Below the pieces are notes generated by a model. It was not told where the DNA came from, searched no databases, and worked only from the letters and a program-made list of their open reading frames with translations. From Rhodoblastus sp964425315 (GTDB taxonomy: Bacteria > Pseudomonadota > Alphaproteobacteria > Rhizobiales > Beijerinckiaceae), in contig CAYRNB010000092.1 in assembly GCA_964425315.1 (NCBI GenBank), positions 1-11,500 of the forward strand: 11,500 bases of DNA, in the 5' to 3' direction. Shown here in pieces: positions 1-6,871 of the stretch (its first letter is position 1; each line of letters begins with the position of its first letter). Both the position numbers and the translations under genes were made by a program.

Positions 1-1
1 G

Positions 2-55
2 GCGACCAGCGCCGACGCGCGGCTCGGCCGGATCGCGCGGATGTTTGGGAGCTAG
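2..55 (+). other. Possible 3' tail of an upstream gene
   Basis: The frame starting at base 2 is open from the window edge to a TAG at 53-55 and would end in ...RLGRIARMFGS. It could be the last codons of a hydrogenase accessory gene upstream of hybE, since hup operons usually place hupH and hupI there. Only 17 residues are visible and I do not recognise them. A second frame (from base 1) stays open to a TGA at 130-132 and is equally unrecognisable. The rest of 56-165 shows no gene I can support. Confidence 0.2.
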
Positions 56-165
56 CTCCAAACTGGAAATTGCGCTCGCCAGGGTATATGCAGGCCCAAT
101 CTTGGCGGGACGCGGCCTTGCCGCCCCATTGACGACGCGCGAAACACGCTTCTTGAGGCTCGATC

Positions 166-732
166 ATGGCCGACGACGCCGCAACGCCCGATCCGATGCA
201 GGATTTTTCCGCGCGTCTCACAGCGCATTTTGACGAGCTTCACAAGCGCGCCATGGCCGATCTGCCGGCCTCCAATCCGGCTCTGTCGGTCGCCTGCGTC
301 GGTTTTCGCCGCTGGGGCGATTCGGCTTTTGGGATCGTGGTCGCGCCCTGGACGATGAATGTCGTTCTGGCGCCGCTTCCGCCCGACGGGGCGCCGCTGA
401 TCGGCCCCGTCGGCGCCGCGCATCCGATCGCCCTGCCCTGCGGCCTGGTCGAATTCCGCGTCGCCGATCTGAACGGCGTCGGCCTTGTCCATATGCGCGT
501 CCTGGTCTCGGAAATGGATCAATTCGCCGATCAGCAATCGGCCGAAACGGAGGCGCGCGCCACGCTCGGCCAGCTCCTCAACGAAAACGAGCCGCCCGCC
601 GCCGCCCCTATGGCCGCGGTTGAATCCGAGCCGCTGGAAGCGCCGGCGAAGACCGCCAAGGACAAGCCGGTCGAAATGGATCGCCGCGCCTTTTTCCGCC
701 GCGCTCTCGGCGGGGGCAAGAACAGGTCATGA
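166..732 (+). CDS. hybE: [NiFe]-hydrogenase assembly chaperone HybE/HupJ
   Basis: This 188-residue protein matches the HybE/HupJ family of cytoplasmic chaperones that assist assembly of membrane-bound uptake [NiFe] hydrogenase before Tat export. Seen in the sequence: an N-terminal helical part with the family-like pattern ...MADLPASNPALSVACVGFRRW, then PWTMNVVLAPLPP (family consensus PWxMNL), an EFRVADLNGVG segment and a FADQQSAETEA helix. After an acidic, Ala/Pro-rich linker the protein ends in a basic M-D-R-R-A-F-F-R-R motif (residues 171-179). That motif resembles a Tat consensus but sits at the C terminus; from memory, similar tails occur in other HupJ proteins. There is no N-terminal rubredoxin domain, which some homologues carry. 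The ATG at 166 follows a weak GAGG-type ribosome site. The TGA stop overlaps the hupK ATG (ATGA, 729-732), so the two genes are almost certainly co-transcribed and translationally coupled. Confidence 0.85.
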   Translation: MADDAATPDPMQDFSARLTAHFDELHKRAMADLPASNPALSVACVGFRRWGDSAFGIVVAPWTMNVVLAPLPPDGAPLIGPVGAAHPIALPCGLVEFRVADLNGVGLVHMRVLVSEMDQFADQQSAETEARATLGQLLNENEPPAAAPMAAVESEPLEAPAKTAKDKPVEMDRRAFFRRALGGGKNRS

Positions 733-1790
733 GCGCCCTCGACGGCGCGTTGAAGATTGCGGTTCTGACGCAAGACGATTGCGTCGCCTCGGTCAAAATC
801 GATTCGCCGCGCGCAAGTGTCGCGCCCTTTTTCGTCGGCCGCCAGCCGGAAGAGGTCGTTCGTCTGGCGCAGAGCCTGTTTTCGCTCTGCCCGGCGGCGC
901 AATCGCTCGCCGCTTTGTCGGCGGCGGTGGCGGCGCGCGGCCTGAGTGTCGATCCGGACGTCCTGCGGCTGCGCCATTTCCGCCTGCTGGCCGAAAGATT
1001 TTGGGAAATGCTGCGCGCCAGCGCGCTCCATTGGCCGCAAGCCGCGCCGCCCGACCCCGCCGCTCTTGCCGCCTTGCGTGAAATCATGACGCTGGGACGC
1101 GATTTCGCCGACCCGTCCAAAGCGCGCGCGGCGCATGCGCTGATGAGGGACAAGGCGGAGAGCCTGGGTTTGCGCGATTTCGCTCAAGGCGACGGTTTCT
1201 TCGCCCGCCAATGGCGCGACGCAGCACAAGACGAGCCCGAATGGCGATTGCCCGCGCTCGAAGTCGACTGCCTGACCATGGCGGACGACGTCGAAACGGC
1301 GCAGGCGATGAAAGCCCAAAATTTCGCCCTCGCGCCGGAATTGCCCGGTCGTCGGGTCGAAACCGGCGTCATGGCGCGCCAAAAGTCCGATGAGCGGCGA
1401 AATTCTCTGGCCGGACGGCTGAAGGCGCGTTTCGCCGATATGGCGGCGACGCTCGACGCCATGGAGGCGCTTCTCGACGGCGCGCCCGCCCCCGCCGGCC
1501 TGCTGGCGACGAAAAGCCCCGCGCCCGGCGAAGGATTCGCCGCGGTCGATTCGGCGCGGGGGCGATTATATCATGGCCTGCAACTCGACCCCGGCGGACG
1601 CGTCGCCGATTATCGCATCGTCGCGCCGACGGAATGGAATTTCCATCCCGACGGGCCGTTCGTGCGCCTTTTGCGCGGGGCCAACATCGGCCGGGGCGTT
1701 GAGGCGCGGCGGCGCGTCGAGCGACTGGCCTTTGTCTTCGATCCTTGCATCGGAATTGCGGTCGAGATCCGCAACGCTTCTGACGCATGA
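729..1790 (+). CDS. hupK: Hydrogenase expression/formation protein HupK (large-subunit paralogue)
   Basis: The 353-residue product resembles HupK, a maturation factor derived from the [NiFe]-hydrogenase large subunit and thought to act as a scaffold or carrier during Ni-Fe(CN)2CO cofactor assembly. Seen: the position of the N-terminal RxCGxC motif is replaced by S-L-C-P-A-A (Cys54 kept, second Cys now Ala57). The large-subunit-like stretch YRIVAPTEWNFHPDGPF lies near residue 300. At the C terminus DPCxxC has become FDPCIGI (Cys340 kept, second Cys now Ile343), and no His/Arg cleavage tail follows. Only one cysteine of each ligand pair remains, so it cannot bind Ni-Fe as a true large subunit does. 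Length is about two thirds of a catalytic subunit. It is the last hydrogenase gene here and ends 93 bases before the polysaccharide polymerase start. Function in cofactor assembly is family knowledge, not visible in the sequence. Confidence 0.85.
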   Translation: MSALDGALKIAVLTQDDCVASVKIDSPRASVAPFFVGRQPEEVVRLAQSLFSLCPAAQSLAALSAAVAARGLSVDPDVLRLRHFRLLAERFWEMLRASALHWPQAAPPDPAALAALREIMTLGRDFADPSKARAAHALMRDKAESLGLRDFAQGDGFFARQWRDAAQDEPEWRLPALEVDCLTMADDVETAQAMKAQNFALAPELPGRRVETGVMARQKSDERRNSLAGRLKARFADMAATLDAMEALLDGAPAPAGLLATKSPAPGEGFAAVDSARGRLYHGLQLDPGGRVADYRIVAPTEWNFHPDGPFVRLLRGANIGRGVEARRRVERLAFVFDPCIGIAVEIRNASDA

Positions 1791-1855
1791 AATATGTCAA
1801 CGAAAACGGCGACGGAAAACGCCCCCGAGCGCTGACGGTCAATCTTATGTAATCG

Positions 1856-1887
1856 TTAACCATATTTGGCCATTTTGGCCAAAATGG
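1856..1887 (+). promoter_or_regulatory. CtrA-like half-site plus 18-bp palindrome at the polymerase start
   Basis: The octamer TTAACCAT (1856-1863) equals the CtrA-binding half-site described in alphaproteobacteria. Seven bases on lies a perfect 18-bp palindrome, CCATTTTGG/CCAAAATGG (1870-1887), whose right arm contains the candidate ATG (1884) of the polymerase gene. A second overlapping inverted repeat, TTTGGCC (1865-1871) and GGCCAAA (1877-1883), shares the same bases. The layout would suit a repressor operator, or an mRNA hairpin hiding the start. Binding by any protein is inference. A clear -35/-10 pair is not visible. Confidence 0.4.
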
Positions 1888-3512
1888 ACCATAGGAAGCG
1901 CGACGGCTTGCGGCTCTCCGCCCTTTCGCCAGGGGCGAGCTTGCGCGCGCCCGCGACGCTCTCCGACCCTCTGCCTTTGACGCTGGCCTTCACCCTCGCC
2001 TTCGTCATCACGGGCCTGCCCATCTTCCTCCATCTGGTCAGCCAGCCTCTGGCTGTCGCCGTCTGCGCCCTTCTGGCTTTTGGCGTGGCCTGGACGCTCG
2101 AGTCGCAGGCGCCGGTCATCGTGCTGACGGCCAATATCTTTCAAAACGTTTTTGTCGCGCTCGTATCGGTCTATTACTCCGACATCCACGCGATGACGCC
2201 GCTCAAAAGCTATAGTTTCGTCACCACCGTCGTCGTCTGGTTCGCGGTGATGGCCCGCTTTCTCAATGCGCGGCAAAGCTACTCGCCGTTTGTCCGACGG
2301 ATGATCTACGCCTCGAGCGCGCTGCTGGCGATCTACGGCGTCTATTTCGTCGGCGGTCTCGCCGTGAATCCGCGCAACTCCATTATTTATCTGCGCAACA
2401 TCGGCCTGCCCATCCTGATGTTTCAGATGTTTCTCCTCGTCGCCGCGCGACATGAACTGGCCTTGCCGAGGATCGTCGCCATCCTGCTCGGCCTGTTGAT
2501 CGTCGCGGGCTATCTGGAGCTTTTCGCCCCCAATATATGGCTCAGCCTCACCAATGGCTGGCATTATCTGTCGCTGCTCTTTGCCGACCGCCCCACCAGC
2601 CTGCCGGAGCTGAAAGCCGCCGAAAGCTCGGGCCATGTGGCGGCCGGCCTGCTCGATTATTCCAAGATCAACCTTTTCAACTCGCACTTCTTCGCCCGGC
2701 TGCACATTACGGTGCAGCGCCTCGACGGGCCGAATTTCCATTCCATTTCTTTCGGCTATCTTCTGGCGGCGCTGCTGCCTTTCGCCGCCATCCACAAGCG
2801 CGGCGCCCTGGCGCTGCTCGCGGCGCCGCTCCTCTTCATGACCAGCGCCAAGGGGCCGCTCCTTCTCGCCATTTTCACCCTCGCCTATTGTGAAGCCGCC
2901 CGCCGCTGGGACGCCAGGCTGGCGCTGAAGGGCCTGCTGGCGGCGCTCGCCGTTTTCGCCGTCTTCGTCTTCCGTTCCGGCCTGGCCAACGGCGATTATC
3001 ATGTGCTTGGCCTGCTCGGCGGCGTCCACGGCTTCCTGCGCGATCCGCTCGGTCATACGCTCGGCCAGGGCGGCAATTTATCCATCCCCGATTTCGCCGC
3101 CCTTAACTGGAGCAAATTCCAGCATCAGGGCGCCGCGGATGTGGCGGTGGAAAGCGCGGTCGGCGTCATGCTTTTCCAACTCGGCGTCGCCAGCGTCGCC
3201 GCCTTCGCCTTTTACGCCTGGATCGCGCGAACCGCCTTGCGTATCTATGAAAAGACCAAGGCGCCGGCGCTGGCTTTCGCCGTCGGCGCCATCGTCGTGA
3301 CCATGGTCAACGGCCTGTTTCAGGAAGAAGCCTATTTCGCGCCGCTGGCGCTCGGCCTCGTCATGGGGCTGGTCGGCCTGTCGCTCGGCGCAACGGATCG
3401 CATTATCGCCGATTCGCCGGCGATTCCCGACGCTGCGCCGCCGACGCGCCGCTTTGCTTTTTCAAGGCGCGGCGCGGGGCGCGTGCTTCGCCCGGAAGCA
3501 ATGCGGCGATGA
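1884..3512 (+). CDS. Wzy/O-antigen-ligase-like polysaccharide polymerase, multi-spanning membrane protein
   Basis: This protein of about 542 residues is strongly hydrophobic, with roughly 11-13 candidate membrane helices (first ones near residues 31-50, 53-70, 76-95 and 108-125, last ones near 450-505). It has a large polar loop around residues 225-285. The pattern FLRDPLGHTLGQGGNLS, followed by an acidic, Asn/Glu-bearing loop and a helix, is typical of the Wzy/O-antigen ligase superfamily, which joins lipid-linked sugar repeat units at the periplasmic face. The adjacent Wzc-like gene supports an exopolysaccharide role; the sugar cannot be predicted. Start choice is uncertain. ATG 1884 lies inside a palindrome and lacks a Shine-Dalgarno. 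TTG 1866 is an upstream alternative. TTG 1908 is preceded by AGGAAG (1893-1898) at 9-base spacing. The last ~36 residues are a polar, Pro/Arg-rich tail encoded opposite the 3' end of the convergent hydrolase gene. Confidence 0.7.
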   Translation: MDHRKRDGLRLSALSPGASLRAPATLSDPLPLTLAFTLAFVITGLPIFLHLVSQPLAVAVCALLAFGVAWTLESQAPVIVLTANIFQNVFVALVSVYYSDIHAMTPLKSYSFVTTVVVWFAVMARFLNARQSYSPFVRRMIYASSALLAIYGVYFVGGLAVNPRNSIIYLRNIGLPILMFQMFLLVAARHELALPRIVAILLGLLIVAGYLELFAPNIWLSLTNGWHYLSLLFADRPTSLPELKAAESSGHVAAGLLDYSKINLFNSHFFARLHITVQRLDGPNFHSISFGYLLAALLPFAAIHKRGALALLAAPLLFMTSAKGPLLLAIFTLAYCEAARRWDARLALKGLLAALAVFAVFVFRSGLANGDYHVLGLLGGVHGFLRDPLGHTLGQGGNLSIPDFAALNWSKFQHQGAADVAVESAVGVMLFQLGVASVAAFAFYAWIARTALRIYEKTKAPALAFAVGAIVVTMVNGLFQEEAYFAPLALGLVMGLVGLSLGATDRIIADSPAIPDAAPPTRRFAFSRRGAGRVLRPEAMRR

Positions 3513-4611
3513 CGCCTTCGTCGATTTGGCCGCTTTCATCGAGCAGGCCGAAACCACCGGAATAATCCCAATGCGCCCAGCCGAAACCGTGCGTCTCGGC
3601 GGCGGAGCGAACCGCCGAGAGCCAGAGCAGACGGCCGGCGCGCGGGGCCTTGAAGCGCAGGACGCCGAATTCATTGATGACGACCGGCGCGTCATGCCGC
3701 GCGCTCCAGGCCGCGAGAGGCGCGAATTGCGCCGAGATGGTTTCGGGCGTCCAGGCGTGTTGCGCCGCCGCGCCCAGGAGTCGCGCGACCTTGTCTTCGC
3801 CGCGGGCGCGCGCCGCCACGCGCATGGATTTAAGGACCGGGTCGTTTTTCGCCAGTGGGAACGGCACGCCGGCAAGTTGCGCATAGGGGCTGGATTTATC
3901 CCAGGTGAGGCCTTGATGGGTGAAAATCATCGGATCGTAGAAATGCGCCGCATAGACGATATTGCGGTCGGCCAAAGGCTTCCATCGCGCCAAGGGCTCG
4001 ATGCGCTGGAAGGGGGCGGGACCGACGATCAACGTCGTCTCGGGCAGGATCGTCCTGATCTCGCCCGCCAGTTCCTCGGCCAAAGGCCGCCAGAAATCGT
4101 CGTCGAAGCTGGGCTCGTTCAGGAGTTCGGCGAAGACGCTTTTGGCGGGCCAGCGACGCAGGCGCGCCGCAAGCCCGCGCCAGCCGGCGCTCAGGGCCGA
4201 ACGGGCCGCCTGAGGATCGGTGCGCTGCAACTTGTCGAACAGTCGGCCGGGATGAAGGTCGACGGTGACGGCGTAGTCGAGTTTGAGCAGGAGCGCCAGA
4301 ATCCGGTCGAGATCGTCTAAGGCGGCGCCGCGCGTCGCGGGACCGGAATATTCCGACAAAAAGGCTTCGGCGAAAATGGGCAGACGGATATGGGTCATGC
4401 CGAGCCGGCGCAATTGCGCCAGCGTTTGGGGGTCGGCGGCGGCGCCCGGCCGCTGCGGCGCCTGGTCGGGAAGATTGAATCCGCGCCGCAAGGCGGACGG
4501 CGGCCCATTCGCCGCGCCCGCCAGCAAAGGCGAAACGCCAAACGAGGCGCCGAGGCCGGCGAAGGCCGCTGCGCCGCCTAAGAATTCGCGTCGGCTCCAT
4601 GGGGAAGACAC
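3403..4611 (-). CDS. Tat-exported glycoside hydrolase family 5 (cellulase-like) protein
   Basis: This is a (beta/alpha)8-barrel hydrolase of the GH5 clan, expected to cut beta-linked glucan or a related polysaccharide in the periplasm or outside the cell. Numbered from GTG 4611 (402 residues), the N terminus SPWSRREFLGGAAAFAGLG is a Tat signal (Arg7-Arg8), with an A-rich cleavage region after it. GH5 marks follow in order: GFNLPD, HIRLPI, VDLHPG, then LLNEP with the likely acid/base Glu166, HFYDP (His223, Tyr225), VINEFG with the likely nucleophile Glu314, and the aromatic WAHWDYSGG. I prefer GTG 4611 because GGGAGGG lies 9 bases upstream; an in-frame ATG at 4650 would add 13 residues before the Tat motif. 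The barrel ends near nucleotide 3490, so the 110-base overlap with the polymerase gene affects mainly a basic tail of about 30 residues. Its position between polymerase and co-polymerase suggests trimming or release of the polymer. Confidence 0.8.
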   Translation of the reverse strand: MSSPWSRREFLGGAAAFAGLGASFGVSPLLAGAANGPPSALRRGFNLPDQAPQRPGAAADPQTLAQLRRLGMTHIRLPIFAEAFLSEYSGPATRGAALDDLDRILALLLKLDYAVTVDLHPGRLFDKLQRTDPQAARSALSAGWRGLAARLRRWPAKSVFAELLNEPSFDDDFWRPLAEELAGEIRTILPETTLIVGPAPFQRIEPLARWKPLADRNIVYAAHFYDPMIFTHQGLTWDKSSPYAQLAGVPFPLAKNDPVLKSMRVAARARGEDKVARLLGAAAQHAWTPETISAQFAPLAAWSARHDAPVVINEFGVLRFKAPRAGRLLWLSAVRSAAETHGFGWAHWDYSGGFGLLDESGQIDEGVIAALLPGEARAPRRALKKQSGASAAQRRESPANRR

Positions 4612-4650
4612 GTCTTCATTCCCTCCCTGCGGGGGCCCGCAACGCATCAT

Positions 4651-4724
4651 TTACCATTTTTATAATTTATCCCCGTAGAGTTTGATTGAAAAATTCGCGT
4701 GTCTTCTTGCGTAGCGAGCCGTCA
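4651..4724. promoter_or_regulatory. Divergent promoter region between hydrolase and Wzc-like genes
   Basis: An A/T-rich island in otherwise GC-rich DNA separates the two divergent genes. It contains a perfect TATAAT (4661-4666, + strand) that could be the -10 of the Wzc-like gene with a leader of about 50 bases. On the other strand the same bases give TATAAA. No good -35 hexamer is found 16-18 bases upstream on the + strand, so sigma-70-type use is uncertain. The short distance makes shared control of the two genes plausible. Confidence 0.35.
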
Positions 4725-6830
4725 ATGGACGTGAACAATTTTGGTCCGAATTGGCGGCGGAGCGCCGGCGAGGCGGAGTCCGACGGCGTCGTCGAACTCT
4801 GGCGCGAGGCGCCGGCGGATGGCGATCCCCTTATTACGCCCCTGAGCATCTGGCTGTTTCTACGCCGAAATCTGGCGCGCATCCTTCTCGCTTCCCTCCT
4901 AGGCGGTGGCGCAATTTTCATAATCCTGTGGCTGGCGCTCAACAAATATGCCGCAACCGCCACCATTATGGTGGACCCGCACGCCGTCGTTGTCACCCCC
5001 GGCGCGAACGTGCAGCCGAACATCGCCGCCGATTCGATCGCCATCGAAAGTCTGGTGCAGGCCAGCAGCACGCCTGCCTTTCTCGGCGCCCTGGTCGACA
5101 AGCTCCATCTCGTTCACGATTCCGAATTCGGCGACCGTGAAAAGGCGATCGAGAAGCTTGGCAAGGAACTCACTATTTCCCGCCGCGGCGCGACCTATGT
5201 CATCGACGTGACGGCGCGCAACCGCTCGGCCGCCAAAGCGGCGCGGATCGCCAATGCCGCGGCGCGCGCCATCATTGACAATCAGCGTCAAATTCGCGCC
5301 AGCGCCGACGCCAAGGTCGCGAACGACATAGCCGGGCGACTCGACGAAGTCAGCGCGCGGGTGTCCAACGCCGAAGAAGCCGCCGCCGAACTCAAGGCCC
5401 GGCTCCATGTCACGGATGTCGGCCAGGGAACGACCCTGCTGGAGCGCCGCATCTACGAACTCAACCAACAGTTGGTGCTCGCCAGCGCCAAGGCCGCCGA
5501 AGCGCGGGCGCGCTATGAGCAATTGCGCCACGCCGGCAATGGCGCCAAGCTCGCCCCCTCGCTGCAATCGAGCGTGCTGATCAACCTGCGCGACTCTTAT
5601 GCGCGGCTCACGCGCCGGGCGGCGGAACAGGCGATGACACTGGGCCCGCGCCATCCCGCGGTCGCCGCCCTCCACGCCCAGATCGCCGATGCGAAACGGC
5701 AGATCGCCGCCGAACTGGCGCGCCTCGTCGACTCGGCCCGAAACGACATGGCGGCGGCGCGGCAAAGAGAAGATTCGCTCGGGCGGCAGCTCGACGCGGC
5801 GCAGACGGAAAGCGGCGAACTCGGCCCGCAACTGGTGAAGCTCGACCAGCTTCAAAGGGAGGCGAAAGCCGAGCGGACCGTTTACGAGCAATTGCTCAAC
5901 CGGCAGAAGCAGCTGGTCGAAACCAAAAATCTCTCGCCCGGCGACATCAGGCTGGTGTCGGCTGCGACGCCGCCTCTCAAAATCAAGCCCGGCGGCGCCC
6001 TGCGCGCAGCCGTCTCCGCCCTGCTCGGCCTTTTGTGCGGCCTCGCCTACGGCCTGGGGCGAGAAATCATCCCCGGCGCGCTGACCACGCCGCGCCAGGC
6101 GGAGCGCCTCGCCGGCGTCGAAGTGGTGGGTCTCGCGCCGCTGATGGAGAAGCCGGCCGGCGGCCCGCCCCGGCCTGATCTTACCCCCTGGCTCGGCGAA
6201 CTCTGTGGGCTTCCGATGCTGAACGACGACCGCGGCCACGCCAGCGTCCTGCTGATCTCCTCGCCCTTCCGCGGCGCCGGCCGCTCGACCGTCGCGGCGG
6301 GTTGCGCCGCCTATCTGGCCGAGAGCGGCGCCCGCGTCCTGCTGATCAAGGCGGACCGCCCAGCCGCAAGCAAAAAGCGCCCGCGCTTCGGCCTGGTCGA
6401 CGTGCTCGACCGCGGCGAGGGCCTGCGGCGCGCCTTCGTCGAAAATCCCGCCGCCGGCTACACAATCCTGCCTTTCGGCGGCGTCGAGGTCGAGAACCGC
6501 GTCTCAGCCAGCGTCCTGATGAGCGGCGTGACCCTGCGCGCCCTGATGCGTCTTTGCCGGCAATGGTTCGACGTGGTGGTCATCGATGGACCGCCGGCGC
6601 TCGATTCAAGCCATGGCCGATTGCTGTCGCGTCAGGCCGATCTGACTCTGCTCGTGGCGGAGTGGCGCAAGACCCTCTCCTCCGAAATCAGGGAGTCGAT
6701 CGAACGCCTCGACGCCGACAGGGTCGCGCTTTATTTCAACAAGGTCGACGTCGAGCAATTGCGCGCCTTCGATCCCGCGCAATCACGCCGCATCGAAGCG
6801 CAAGCCGAGGATTACAGCCTCGCGTCCTGA
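4725..6830 (+). CDS. Wzc-like polysaccharide co-polymerase with degenerate BY-kinase domain
   Basis: The 701-residue protein has the architecture of inner-membrane polysaccharide co-polymerases (PCP-2a) that control chain length and export. It has a cytoplasmic N terminus, TM1 (about 52-73) and a Wzz-type periplasmic domain (from VDPHAVVV). Long coiled-coil stretches follow (about 190-290 and 340-400), then the Wzz-type motif AATPPLKIKPGGAL, TM2 (about 425-447) and a cytoplasmic P-loop domain (about 505-690). In that domain Walker A reads RGAGRST, with Arg520 where Lys is expected. Walker A' reads VLLIKADR, with Lys542 instead of the first Asp. Walker B VVVIDGPP (Asp621) is intact. The usual C-terminal tyrosine cluster is absent; only one Tyr lies in the last 15 residues. 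Autophosphorylation is therefore doubtful. ATG 4725 is preferred; an in-frame TTG at 4686 would add 13 residues. The gene is divergent from the hydrolase and convergent with the radical SAM gene (41-base gap). Confidence 0.85.
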   Translation: MDVNNFGPNWRRSAGEAESDGVVELWREAPADGDPLITPLSIWLFLRRNLARILLASLLGGGAIFIILWLALNKYAATATIMVDPHAVVVTPGANVQPNIAADSIAIESLVQASSTPAFLGALVDKLHLVHDSEFGDREKAIEKLGKELTISRRGATYVIDVTARNRSAAKAARIANAAARAIIDNQRQIRASADAKVANDIAGRLDEVSARVSNAEEAAAELKARLHVTDVGQGTTLLERRIYELNQQLVLASAKAAEARARYEQLRHAGNGAKLAPSLQSSVLINLRDSYARLTRRAAEQAMTLGPRHPAVAALHAQIADAKRQIAAELARLVDSARNDMAAARQREDSLGRQLDAAQTESGELGPQLVKLDQLQREAKAERTVYEQLLNRQKQLVETKNLSPGDIRLVSAATPPLKIKPGGALRAAVSALLGLLCGLAYGLGREIIPGALTTPRQAERLAGVEVVGLAPLMEKPAGGPPRPDLTPWLGELCGLPMLNDDRGHASVLLISSPFRGAGRSTVAAGCAAYLAESGARVLLIKADRPAASKKRPRFGLVDVLDRGEGLRRAFVENPAAGYTILPFGGVEVENRVSASVLMSGVTLRALMRLCRQWFDVVVIDGPPALDSSHGRLLSRQADLTLLVAEWRKTLSSEIRESIERLDADRVALYFNKVDVEQLRAFDPAQSRRIEAQAEDYSLAS

Positions 6831-6871
6831 AACGCGCTTGGTCGGAACAAAACCCGTGAGAACAATCGGCT

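Noticed and set aside
1787..1852. 21-codon frame (MKYVNENGD...) starting in an ATGA overlap with the hupK stop
   Set aside because: Too short, and no recognisable feature; ATGA overlap alone is weak evidence.
1845..3056. Long open frame (about 400 codons) antisense to the polymerase gene
   Set aside because: Composition is Gln/Arg/Asp/Gly-rich, with no fold or motif. It mirrors codon bias of the sense gene, whose membrane-protein character is clear.
4899..6239. Long open frame antisense to the Wzc-like gene
   Set aside because: No ribosome site or recognisable motif; it is the usual antisense by-product of GC-rich third codon positions.
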